Shown here: positions 53,843 to 64,000 of the stretch, in pieces
How positions within the stretch are numbered: the first letter of the stretch is position 1
How the letters are laid out: each line of letters starts with the position of its first letter
From: Beaufortia kweichowensis
Lineage: Eukaryota > Chordata > Actinopteri > Cypriniformes > Gastromyzontidae
Direction: 5' to 3'
Length of the DNA: 64,000 bases
NCBI GenBank assembly: GCA_019155185.1
Contig: CM032816.1
Coordinates: 13,477,682 to 13,541,681, forward strand
The notes under the pieces: model-generated
Told to the model about the DNA's origin: nothing
The model's database searches: none
What the model saw: only the letters and a program-made list of their open reading frames with translations
Position numbers and translations under genes: made by a program

Positions 53843-55245
53843 CAGTTAGGTCCATATATATTTGGACACAAGCACAATTTTCATTTTTTATGTATTTACC
53901 AAAACATATTTAAGCTATAGTTATATAATGGATATGGTCCAAACCTTAGAAGTGCACATTCTTGGCGATAGGGTTTAGTAATTACAGCTCTTAAAATAGC
54001 TAACCCCCCTTTTTCAAGGGAGCAAAAGTTATTGAACAATTGAATCAAAAGCTGTTTCATGGCCAGGTGTGGGCTATTCCTTCATTATTCTTTCATCAAT
54101 TAAGCAGGTAAAAGGTCTGGAGTTAATTGCATTTGGAATCTATTGCTGTCAACTTACATCATGCATTCAAAGGAGCAGTCCATACAAGTGAAACGGGCCA
54201 TTGTAAAGGCTTCAGAAACAAAACAAATCTATCAGAGAGACAGCAGCAACATTATGAGCGGCCAAATCAACTGTTTGGTACATTCTGAGGAAAGAAGAGC
54301 CTCTCTATGGTAAAGAAAAACCCATTCACAACATCCAGACAAGTGAAGGACACTCTCCATGAGGTAGGCGTATCACTGTTCAAAGTCTACAATTAAGAGA
54401 AGACTTCACGAGAACAAATATAGAGGGTTCACCACAAGGTGCAAACCATTTATAAGCCTCAAAAATAGAAAAGCCAGATTAGACTTTGCTAAAAAACATG
54501 TAAAAAAGCCAGACCAGTTCTGGAAAAGCATCCTTAGGACAGATGAAACTAAGATCAACCTGTACCAGAATGATGGAAAGAAAAAAGTGTGGAGAAGGCT
54601 TGGAACAGCTCATGATCCAAAGCACACAACATCATCTGTAAAACATGGTGGAGGCAGTGTGATGGCATGGACATGCATGGCTTCCAGTGGCATTGGGTCA
54701 CTGGTGTTTATTGATGATGTGGCAGAAGACAGAAGCAGTGTTTAGAGAAATACTGTCAGCCCAGATTCAGCCAAATGCAGCAACTTGATTGGACGGTACT
54801 GACTGTGCACAGTACAGATGGACAATGATCCAAAACACACTGCAAAAGCAACCCAGGAGTTTTTGAAGGAAAAGAAGTGGAATATTCTGCAATGGCCGAC
54901 TCAATCACCTGATCTGAACCCAGTTGAGCATGAGTTTCATTTGCTGAAGGCAAAACTAAAGTCAGAAAGACCCACAAACAAGGAACAACTGAAGACAGTT
55001 GCAGTTAAGAGCCTGGCAAAGCATCAGAAAGGAGGAAACCCAGTCTTTGGTAATGTCCATGGGTTCCAGACTTCAGGCAGTAATTGCCAGTAAAGGATTC
55101 TCAACAAAGAACATTTTATTTATGATTATATTCATTTGTCCAATTACATTTAAATCCCTGAAAGGGGGAACTGTGTATCAAAATGGTTGCAGTTTCTAAA
55201 ATGTGTACTTGATATTTATGTTCAACCCCTTAAATTAAAGCTGCG
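53843..55245 (+). mobile_element. Tc1-like element, right end lost
   Basis: The left end CAGTTAGGTCCATATATATT begins after TA at 53841-53842. The transposase gene follows. The right terminal repeat is missing, replaced at about 55245 by an L2 fragment. The inverted relative at 34803-35018 confirms the left end. Confidence 0.88.
54161..55093 (+). pseudogene. Tc1-like transposase
   Basis: Starts ATG at 54161 (MHSKEQ). It reads, over several frames, RKARLDFAKKH, LRTDETKINLY (first Asp), KHGGGSVMAW, MDNDPKHTAKATQEFL (second Asp) and SPDLNPVEHE (Glu), with 34 residues between the last two, so DD34E. At least four frameshifts or stops; ends about 55093. Confidence 0.88.
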
Positions 55246-55862
55246 CTTCTGTCAGTCACTGAGGCACTGCGGCGGGCAAAAGCAGAGTCTAAATCCTACG
55301 TCCTTATTCTGCTGGATCTTTCTGCTGCCTTTGATACAGTTAACCACCATATTCTACTGATATCTCTCTCATCGCTAGGGATCACAGGTACCCCACACCT
55401 GTTTAAATCTTACCTCTCAGACAGGTCCTCCAGGGTGTCATGGAATGGGGAACTTTCCAAAGCTTATCCCATGGCCACTGGTGTCCCTCAGGGATCTGTT
55501 CTTGCGCCTCCTCCTTTCTATCTACACAACAACCCTGCATTCAGCGAATGAACATTGACTGGTGGTACCCTCACAAAAGGGCACTAAATCTCTCTCTCGT
55601 TCTTTCTCCTTCTCTGTCCCCTGCTTGTGAAATAATCTCCCTATTGCAATTCAATCTCTCACCTCTTTTAAATAACAGTTAAAACACACCTCTTCCATGA
55701 ACACTTGACAAACTTTTTTCCTCTACAGGTACTATCTAGCACTGTGCAACATTGTAAACTTAGGAAAGTGCTTTTTCGTACTATTGTTGCCTTCTTTTGA
55801 TGTTTCAATTCATTGCTTTGGATAAAAGCGTCAGCTAAATGCCTAAATGTAAATGTGAATAT
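55246..55862 (+). mobile_element. L2-type LINE 3' fragment
   Basis: Reverse transcriptase pieces (LILLDLSAAFDTVNHH, then LSDRS and GVPQGSVLAPP), a large internal deletion, and the L2 3' end with GGATAAAAGCGTCAGCTAAA and GCCTAAATGTAAATG. At the place where two other L2 copies carry the 23-bp minisatellite, this one has a single unit-like CCCTGCATTCAGCG. Confidence 0.88.
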
Positions 55863-56398
55863 AAAAACCTGCAAAACAAATTATTTCAATAACTGGACCG
55901 TTTCATTCAATGTTTCATTATTATCTTTAAGGCCAAAGGGGAAGACATCAGCTCTAAACTTAAAGGTGACCTATTATGCAAAACTCACTTTTATAAGGTG
56001 TTTGAACACAGTTGTGTGGCCGCAGTGTGTAAAAACAACGAGGCTATAATGATAAAAATCCACCCAAAATATGCTGCTTAAACCTCATTTACAGTCTGTT
56101 GTCGATACCTTAAACCATTTCACATGGTAAAACACAATTTGCAGATCTCACTTAGACTTTTCAGCAAAACTCTAAACACATTCTCATTCTCAAAACACAT
56201 TCTGCACTCTAATGCACATGTCATCCATACTGGTAAACACAAGTGGCAACAATCAAATACACATAGAGAACACACGTCATTGATTGAACACAACCACTCA
56301 AAATTGATTTAACCTGTTTCAAATGATGTGACACAACCAATATAAGCCCGTTCAGAGAGCAAACAGGCTGTTGAAGGTGGGAAGAAGAAAGTCTGAGA

Positions 56399-58064
56399 AT
56401 GGATAGAAGAAACAATGTGAGAGGACGAGTGCGTATGCGAGGTGGGCGACGAGGAGGAAGAGGGCAAGAAAGAGGAAGAGGGCAAGAAAGAGGAAGAGGG
56501 CAAGAAAGAGGAAGAGGAGGGCAAGAAATAGGAAAAGTAGGAGGAAGGCAAAAAAGAGGAAGAGGAGGAGGGCAAGAAACAGGAAGAGGAGGAGGGTAAG
56601 AAACAGGAAGAGGAGGAGGAAGACAAAGAGTGGAAATATCTGATGAAATTCGAGCACCAGTCATAGACCATGTTGTTGTCCATAGACTGACAATGAGGGA
56701 AGCAGGACCTAGAGTGCAACCCAATTTTCTGTGTCCACCAGAGTAAGGACATTCAGAGAAGAGAACAGGTACAGTATACTACTGTATTTTTGTAATTGCA
56801 AATTTACTGTACTACACTATATGCAGCTGTTTCAATAGACATCACTGTATGTATAGTACTGCATGAATATTTTCTGTGACTGCATATCTACGTTTTGTAG
56901 AACTACAAGGTTGCCACATGCAGGTGGAAGGACAGCTATATTCACTCGGGATCAAGAGGCCGTTATAGTGGGCATGGTCCTTCAAAATAATGTAATACGC
57001 CTCAGAGAAATCCAGAAACGAGTGATACAAGACAACACACACTTCCAGGGAATTGACAGTGTGAGCATTTCCACAACTGACCGTGTCCTCCATCGCAACA
57101 GGATGCGAATGAAACAAGTATACAGAGTACCTTTTGAGCACAACTCACCAAAGGTGAAAGAACTGCGAGCTAGTGTGTGCAAGTTAGTGTACATTCAGAA
57201 ACATTTACTGTACTCCAGATTGTCTACAGTACTAACACATACTATGTGAATGACATTACTCTTCAGTACATACAATGTATGTGAATTAGAAGTGCATACA
57301 GTACGCCTAATTGTACTCCACAGTATAGCACTGTCTCTGTACGACTTACAAAATTCTAAATACAGTATATTGTATTTCTACACAGACAATATTTGACTTG
57401 GAATCCTTGGACAGACCCCATGACTTCATCTTTGTCGATGAAGCAGGCTTCAATCTAACAAAGAGGAGACGGAGAGGCCGAAACATCATTGGACAGCGGG
57501 CCATTGTTGAAGTCCCTGGTCAACGAGGTGGCAATGTCACAATCTGTGCTGCTATCAGCAACCATGGTGTTCTACATCACCATGTTACACTCGGGCCATA
57601 TAACACCTAGCACCTTCTAAGATGTATTGCCAATCTAAGAGATATTTTATTTGAGCAGCAGGTTCAAGAGCAGCAGGGTCAAGAGCTAAATAAGAATCCC
57701 ATTCCCACGTATGTGATAGTGTGGGACAATGTCAGTTTCCACCGAGCTGCTCAGGTAAGGGAATGGTTTAACATCAATGTGCAGTTTATGAATTTGTACC
57801 TCCCTCCACACTCACCTTTCCTGAATCCGATTGAGGAGTTTTTCTCCTCTTGGAGATGGAAGTATATGATAGACAACCCTACACCAGAGTAAATCTGCTG
57901 TAAGCCATTTAGCCTGTGGTGATATAGGTGAGGAATCATGTCAGGGCTGGATACGGCACACAAGAGGCTTCTTCCCCCGTTGCATCAGGAGGGACAATAT
58001 TGCTTGTGATGTCGACGAAGTGCTCTGGCCTGACCCAGCCCAAAGACAAGAAGAAGCACATTGA
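56399..58064 (+). pseudogene. IS630-like DDE transposase with two introns
   Basis: Exon 1 is 56399-56768: an Arg/Gly-rich head (RGQERGRG repeats), then RVEISDEIRAPVIDHVVVHR. The first intron is 56769-56900 (GTACAG...TTTGTAG, phase 2). Exon 2, 56901-57182: LPHAGGRTAIFTRDQEAVIV and FQGIDSVSISTTDRVLHRNR. The second intron is 57183-57385 (GTTAGT...CTACACAG). Exon 3, 57386-58064: HDFIFVDEAGF, YVIVWDNVSFHRAA and NPIEEFFSSWRWK, with 35 residues between the last Asp and Glu. Then WIRHTRGFFPRC and DVDEVLWPD. A TAA at 56597 (from CAA), a TAG after GPYNT, and frameshifts disable it. Confidence 0.82.
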
Positions 58065-59353
58065 TCACATGTTTACTCCTTTGATTTTTGTCCCTTATAG
58101 TATTGTATACTGTAGTACAGTGCATTGTAGGCTGTATACTGTACAATGAACAAATTGTATGGCCCTGAACATTGAGATTAAAAATGTACTTCTCCCTGAG
58201 AACTATATGTTTTGAACATATAGTTTTGAATTTTGGTCACTTTGTTTATGATTTGAGAGCAGTGCTTGATTTTGAACACAGGTAAAACTGTTTTGAGGCG
58301 AAAGTTTCATTTTGCGAGAGGAGTCAGAGGTTTTGTAAATAGTGCTTGAAGATGAGGTTTTGTGTTTAATGGTTTCAGAAAATGGAGCAAGGTTTCAGAA
58401 ATTATGTTTTAGCAATTGAGAAAAACTGTAAAACTAAAACTATTATTTACACGCACAGCTATACAAAGCTGTACTAAAACACACAAACATCAAACACATA
58501 TGAACCAAAGGGAAGGAGAGAGAGTGTAAGAAAAAGTGAAAGGTCTGAAGAGAGAGAAAGAGCGGCAGATTTAAACAGTTCCTGAGTGAACCATCAGACT
58601 TTAGAATCACCTTTTAACAAAGGGGCGCTGCTTAATGCGTCTGTCGAGATAGAAATGGATACTTTCATCGGTTTCAGTCGTGCTGAAGTGTCCGTGTGTG
58701 CGTGCTGAAAGTCTTTGTGTGGTTTCCAAGAAGATGTTGAAACTGTGTTAAAGTCCACCATTGGAGGTCCCAAACAAAGTTTGGGAGTCAGTGTGAGTGG
58801 TCGGGGGAGGAGTGGAGCTCATGCAGACATCAGGTAGAGCAGGAATAGAAGTGCGAAGAGAAGAGAGGATCTGAAGTTCGGCAGTTTTATCCTCAAAAAG
58901 GTCACACCCTATGATGATAAGACTGACCAATGATTATGTAGTGGGGTAAGGTTTCTTTGTCCCTTTTCCCAACTTATTTGCAGGTTCATGGCTTTATGGC
59001 ACATGTGCAAATATCAACCATATTGTTGTAAGAAGAATATGATGCATGTTATGGTAACATAACATGCACCACAGGAAAGGAAATGTTTTCTATGGGTAGT
59101 AAATATAGCAGTGTTTGGATTACATTAAGTTTCTTTCCCCTGCATGAACAGAATTAAAACCCAACACAACCTACATATCTACTGGTTAACGCAAGGTTAA
59201 CATTTACAGAAGGCAAAGTATAAACAAACACTATACATACATGTACTTAAGGACCCATTTTGTGGCATACAAAGGTAAAATGATTTTTCCTACATTGTTT
59301 TAAGATGTTTAAGTTTATTCCTCCCATGTCCATGGAATTCCTTTGAAGCTAGT
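58065..59353. other. IS630-like 3' flank and unassigned intron
   Basis: 58065-58440 is probably the 3' end of the transposon (rich in TTTTG and GAGG direct patches), but I could not fix its inverted repeat. The rest, to 59353, shows no gene. Confidence 0.4.
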
Positions 59354-59508
59354 GGGCAGTTGTAGCCTGGTGGTTAGAGAGTTGGACTTGCAACTTGGCA
59401 GGAAACAACTGAGGTGCCCTTGGGCAAGACATCTCACCCCTAATTGCTCCCATTGTGCCACTGGTAATTTGTGAGTTGCTTTGATAAAAGCTAAATGTGT
59501 AAATGTCT
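59354..59508 (+). repeat. tRNA-derived SINE with L2-type tail
   Basis: An A-box-like GTAGCCTGGTGGTTAGAGAG with GTTGGACTTGC, then CTGAGGTGCCCTTGGGCAAG and a TTTGATAAAAGCTAAATG tail that resembles the L2 3' end. The B box is deleted. A shared tail suggests movement by L2 enzymes. Confidence 0.7.
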
Positions 59509-59929
59509 CCCCTGGCTAGCCTCAAAGGGACATAAACCTGTTAAAAGGGACCGACTCTTTGGAGCCGATGGGGTTAAGGTGTCCTCCCATCGTATCTGTC
59601 TTTTTTCCAATATTGCCACTCAGGGAGAACCCAACATATTCCTACAAGGAGGAAGATATGTCTGTGTATAAGAAATATTAGATGTTGCATTTTGGGATGC
59701 AGCAATGAACGTAGGAATCTTATAGCCACTGAGTAAGTCTTACATGTTATATTTTTATAACATGTAAATTGCCAAATTGCTCATTCTGAATGAGCTTCTT
59801 AGCACGCTGGAAGGCTAATGTTGCAAAAGTTGCCACTGTCTCTGCCCGTTTACATGCCTTCTGCCTTCACGTGTTACCAGCGCTGTGCTCCCTCTCTGTG
59901 TGATTCATAAACACAGTACAATCATAAAG

Positions 59930-60190
59930 ATCGTTTCTTCTAGAATCTCTCCTGTTTTGTTGTCTTTGTTGCTGATGTGCGTGAGGCTCCGCCCTCTTCT
60001 GACGAGAGATCCTGCAGCACCAGCCCATTTGCATTTTGAGGGGCACACACAGAAACAAGCGGAAACTTTAACAAGCTATAAAAAGTTATTTATGGGGAAT
60101 TTGAAGCTAAAACTTAACATACACACTCACATCAGAGACTTACTGTATTTTACATCTTGTAAAAAGGGGCATAATAGGTCACGTTTAAGA
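59930..60190 (-). repeat. Dispersed repeat, partner of 27255-27510
   Basis: Same sequence order on the opposite strand, ending CATAATAGGTCAC at 60182. More complete than the other copy in its middle. Confidence 0.7.
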
Positions 60191-61810
60191 AGATTCTGCA
60201 GCAGACTAAAAATAATGTAAGCTGTGCTATGACATTTTACTTTTTTAAATAATTTATCAGAAATCTCACATCAGTGAAAGATGGACAGCAATTCTTCAAG
60301 TAGTTGTAAGTAGTTGTTTTGTTCAAGTAGTTGAGTATTTGTAATGCAAACAGTTCTTGGACCAATATTCAGGACATAAAACAATGAATGGATTTAAAAA
60401 AAAAAGAAAAAGAAATGAAGAATTCATTAGGAAAAAGGACAGAGACAGAAAGAAAATAAATCAGATGAGGTATAAAGAAAAGCAAGAAAATTAATAGCAG
60501 GAGACTAGAAAATTAGACAGAAGAATAAAGACACAACTGAGATTAAAGAAAGGAGGCAAGAAAGTAACTTTAAGAAATTTAAGACAAAAAGGAGGTTAGA
60601 AAAAAAATCAGGTACGTGACATAAAGAAGAAAAGGAAGTCTGACTTGATTTGTGTCATGCTTGTCCAGCGTATTGACATTGATCACTGAAGATTGCCATC
60701 ATTTTGGAAGGTACAATTGTAGTGGATGACATGGGATGTCACGTGCCTCCTCTCATTTATTTTCTGAATTTAGAGTATCTGCCATTAATGAAAAACACCT
60801 TTGATTTTATCCAGAGAGTGATTTTGTCACATGGGCACAACATTCTGAAACCTAAAATATATTTTTGGGAGTGTCATTTGTAATGATTGACCATTGTTAA
60901 GGTTACAAAAAAAGATAAATCACTACTCAAAAACATATTTTGTTTCCTCTTGGAAAACTGGCAGTTTGTTTAATATTAAGTGGTTTGTTTTAGAATACAA
61001 AACATTTTAGAATAAAAATGTTACAATACCATTGTTTCATAGAACAAATAAATAATTGTGTTGTTGTGCCAACAATCTGTTGTCCATCTTTGTATTAACA
61101 ACTTGATGTTTTGAGTACAACTTGCTTGAGAAATTCTGAGGTAATTACCACCCAATTTTGAAGTCATGTGAACTACACAAGATGTTAAAATATTTGAGTT
61201 CTGTGTTTGAAGCTTAAATTCAATCTGTAGGTTAGCTAAACTTGTTATACTAAGTTACCTTTACTCAAGTTCTCAGGTAATTTATTTCAATACAAAGTTC
61301 TAGTAAGCTTCATCAACTCCAAAATGAAGATTGAAAATACTTGGAAATTCTGAGCTAATCTGTTTCCACAGGTTTTCAAAGTATTACTTTTTACAGTGAT
61401 ATTTTACAGTGATATCCTTTTTATTTAAGTATGTCTATATATTTCTCCGGGCAAGTAGCCAGCCTCCACCAGAGCTGTGGAATCCATCACTACTTTCAAT
61501 GAAACACACCTGTTCTGCCATAAATGTAAACCTTTCCATAGTCCAGCTCTGTCTATATATATATATATATATATATAAAACTTCTAAACTCTAAAAACTC
61601 TTCTAAAATCTATCTTCATGTTGTTTTTTTAACATTGCTTTAGCTCCAGTCCTACTTTTAAACATGGCTTGGTAAACATATCGTAAGCTCTTTTACAAAA
61701 TGTAAAATGATCTCTCAGTTGTAAGTTACAATGGCTAAAAGCATGTGCTAAACAAATAGATGCACATGTAAATGTAAACCCCATTCGAAACAAGTTTTAT
61801 GAATGACTGT
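60191..61810. other. ldlrad3 intron, no gene
   Basis: A-rich sequence at 60390-60620 and AT-rich single-copy DNA after it. No open frame with a domain. Confidence 0.5.
61553..61577. repeat. (TA)n microsatellite
   Basis: About twelve TA units. Confidence 0.9.
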
Positions 61811-61814
61811 TCGT

Positions 61815-61955
61815 ATAGCTTAACTGTAAAAGTTGGTAAAGCATTCTGTTAGCAGCGCAAAGGTTGTGGGTTTTATTCCAAGAACACACATAAGAAATAA
61901 CGTAAATGCTTTAGTACATATGTGCGTAAATGCGTAAATATAAATGTGAATATAG
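61815..61955 (+). repeat. tRNA-derived SINE, degenerate
   Basis: TATAGCTTAACTG, then GGTAAAGCATTCTGTTAGCA, GCGCAAAGGTTGTGGGTTTT (B-box region) and CCAAGAACACACAT. It has the layout of a common cyprinid tRNA-SINE; its 3' half is seen at 49785. It sits 28 bp from the ldlrad3 exon at 61983. Confidence 0.65.
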
Positions 61956-61982
61956 TTGGCCATTGGTAAATTGGATACTCAC

Positions 61983-62108
61983 TGCAGTTGTCTTCATCAC
62001 TGCCATCAGGACAGTCTTTAAATCCATTGCACTGAAAACGGCCAATAATGCAGTGCAGCCCATTTGCACAAGCAAAGAATGTGGGTGCACACTTGGACTT
62101 TACCTTTG
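61983..62108 (-). CDS. ldlrad3: ldlrad3 exon: LDL-receptor class A module
   Basis: 126 bp, acceptor AG at 62110-62109, donor GTGAGT at 61982, phase 1 on both sides. It reads KCAPTFFACANGLHC, IIGRFQCNGF and KDCPDGSDEDNC, with six Cys and a full calcium-binding acidic cluster. By similarity to LDLRAD3 this is the second module; the first module and signal peptide must lie upstream of 64000 on this strand. The intron to the next exon is 12.7 kb and full of transposons. Confidence 0.95.
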
Positions 62109-62522
62109 CTGTGAGGAGAAAAAGAGAAAACGTTTTGTGATCACAGAGCCACAGAGTTAGAGATTATGAAAGGCACACTTTAACACAACTTGACATTGTA
62201 TTGGCATGTATTATTTTGTATTTCTAGTCTTTAGTACCTAGGTTTTAGTACCTGGTTGAAAGTGGCACAAGGTCAGTCATATACACATATGTGTATTTAT
62301 GCATTTATATGTGGTATATAATGCTTTGATTAAAAGGATGAAGTTCATCGCTCTTGTCGCGAACAAATTTCAACAGAGAAGATGTTTGCATATTATGAAA
62401 GGCAGAAGGCTTATGAAAGCATATAAGCAATGGAAAGCTGGGGCTTAAAAAGCAAAAAGTCCTGAGAATCAATTTGCAATGCTTAAATACACGAGATACA
62501 AAAAGGGACAATGTAATAAACA

Positions 62523-62930
62523 TGTTACAGGTTGGGATGGACGACAATGGAGGATGAGTGAAATGCAGGTTTATTAGTGTTACAGGTAAGTAGAACAGGC
62601 AAGTAACACAAAATCCACAGACAGGTAAACATCCACAGGCAAGTATTACCATCCACAGGCAAGGTTAACATCCACAACTAAACAGACGTCAAATAAACCA
62701 ACAACATAACGTTAAGAACCTGTGACAGTACCCCCCGCCCAGAAAGTGCAACCTTGCAACACAAATGGACAAATAGAGGAGGGAGGGTGGGGCCCTTGGA
62801 GGTGGATGGTGGAGAGGGAAGGGGCAGAAAAACAGTTAATTAGGCCAGGGTGGAGTCAAAGGTGGGAGGAGCCAGGAGCAGGTATCAGGCCAGGGTGGAG
62901 TTGAAGGTAGGAGGATTTTCGTAGTTATTT
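62523..62930 (-). mobile_element. LTR element 3' end: LTR and polypurine tract
   Basis: On the minus strand: a Pro-rich degraded tail, a polypurine tract (GGGCGGGGGGTAC) and an LTR from TGTCACAGG to CCTGTAACA (62727-62523, 205 bp). The order tail, purine tract, TGTCA...TAACA is that of the gag-like family. No head domain is seen, so membership is probable only. Confidence 0.5.
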
Positions 62931-63500
62931 ACCACCCCCCAGGTCCGCTTGTTTATTTCCTGGAGGAATTAAATGTTCTTCTGTCATCCTTTTAAGAAGA
63001 CGGCACACCTTCAATTGTTCTTGGAGACCTGATCACTCTAGATCTCAGTCTAACAAGCCCAGTTACTACTCACACTCCTCTGCATATCTCCTTTAAACAC
63101 AACCAATGCTCACTCCACTAAGACAGCCTTACTCTGAGTCATTGAGGCTGTGAGGCAGGCAAGAGCAGCATCCAAATCATCAGTTCTCATCCTGCTGGAT
63201 AGGTCTGCTTTCAGTGTATCCTGAAGGGGTGAGGTCTCTGACACTGATCAGCTCATTACTGGTGAGCCTCAGGGGTCAGTCCTTGGGCCACTTCTCTTTT
63301 CAGTTTACATTCTATTTTTCATACATACCAGACGATCAGACAGTAGCTGCTCGCATCTCTGCATGCCTTAACGACATTTCAACCTGGATAAAGGATCATC
63401 ACTAGCAGTTTAAACCTTGCAAAGACAAAACTGCTTGTGATCCCCTCCGATCCAGCTATCCAGCATGATCTCTCTATTCAGCTGGAATTCTCAATCATGT
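62931..63500 (+). pseudogene. L2-type LINE, heavily deleted
   Basis: Short matches in L2 order: YHPPGPL (endonuclease), LGDLI, AVRQARAASKSSVLILLD (RT, Asp), GEPQGSVLGPLLFSVY, and LNLAKTKLLVIPSDP. Stops and large deletions lie between them. Confidence 0.75.
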
Positions 63501-64000
63501 CTAATTTTCAATAAACTAAGCAGAACCGAAAACAAATGCTCTCGGATTGTTTAATACGCATGAAAGTAAAGACATGTACAGTTTTTCCTCTGTCAGTAAT
63601 GTGATCCCACCCACACGCAGAGGGCGCTATTTATACGGTAATCATCACACAAGGAACACACAAAATGGCAAAGGTCACAAACAATAGCATCTTAAACCCA
63701 TACAAATCATCCAGGTTTATGTTTCGTCATAAATCTGTTATGTTCGTTATGTTTCAATCGTTTCGTCAAGATTTTTCCACTTGTTAATCCAGCAAGGAAA
63801 GTCCTGTTATGTAATGTGCCATCGTTCATTAGTGATGAAATGTTGCAACGTGAATTGTCTAGATATGGACAGTTCACGTCTGAAAAAAATCTGCTGGGTT
63901 GTAAATCTCTGATGTTAAAGCATGTGGTTTCTTTCCATAGGTATGTTTATATGATACTGAGAACCGATATTGGGGAAATAAATGTTACTTTCAAGTTTAA
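63501..64000. other. No gene recognised
   Basis: AT-rich. Presumably still the ldlrad3 intron on the minus strand, since upstream exons have not appeared. Nothing else supported. Confidence 0.5.

Noticed and set aside
56221..56724. Minus-strand Leu/Phe/Ser-rich frames
   Set aside because: Antisense of the Arg/Gly-rich head of the IS630-like transposase.

Overview
The window looks like a teleost fish genome, probably a cypriniform. The reasons are an intron-rich vertebrate gene cut up by repeats, and a mix of Tc1-like, hAT, piggyBac, Harbinger, IS630-like, DIRS, L2-type LINE, chromovirus and tRNA-SINE sequences typical of those genomes. There is no prokaryotic gene organisation, and most long open frames are transposon remnants or repeat artefacts. 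The only host gene I can support is ldlrad3 (low-density lipoprotein receptor class A domain containing 3), on the minus strand. Its last four coding exons lie at 62108-61983, 49280-49146, 40622-40235 and 40108-39946. They encode two LDL-receptor class A modules, one transmembrane helix and a PPxY-bearing cytoplasmic tail. The first exons lie beyond 64000.

Region by region. 1-1355 is a decayed Tc1 element. 1356-6880 has no recognisable gene. 6900-8893 is a chromodomain Ty3/gypsy fragment with a LINE inserted in its integrase. 9095-16290 is a nested stack: a TTAA-flanked repeat holds a hAT element (8-bp duplication GTGAACAT), which holds a DIRS-type tyrosine-recombinase retrotransposon. 16495-27235 is mostly L2-type LINE copies, one of them fused to the front of a gag-like LTR element. 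A 912-bp TTAA-flanked element has landed cleanly in another LINE. 27660-28350 is a Harbinger remnant. 29855-34799 is a piggyBac transposase split by a young 3.1-kb LTR element. 37325-38014 is an L2 3' end blown up by a minisatellite. From 39946 onward the sequence is ldlrad3 and its introns, which carry a nonautonomous hAT, a 2.1-kb array of a 9-bp repeat, another gag-like LTR element, two more Tc1-like elements, an IS630-like transposase with introns, SINEs and L2 pieces.

The best candidate for something undescribed is a family of short LTR elements without pol (three copies with coding sequence, 20.9, 33.5 and 47.7 kb; a possible fourth LTR at 62.5 kb). Each encodes only a short capsid-like head followed by a repeat-built Pro/Ser-rich tail that ends next to the polypurine tract. 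The 33-kb copy has two 403-bp LTRs that I read as identical and an open tail frame of about 2 kb, so it inserted recently. Its insertion split a piggyBac reading frame that would be continuous without it.

All calls come from reading the sequence by eye. Family names for repeats are recognition by motif, not database matches.
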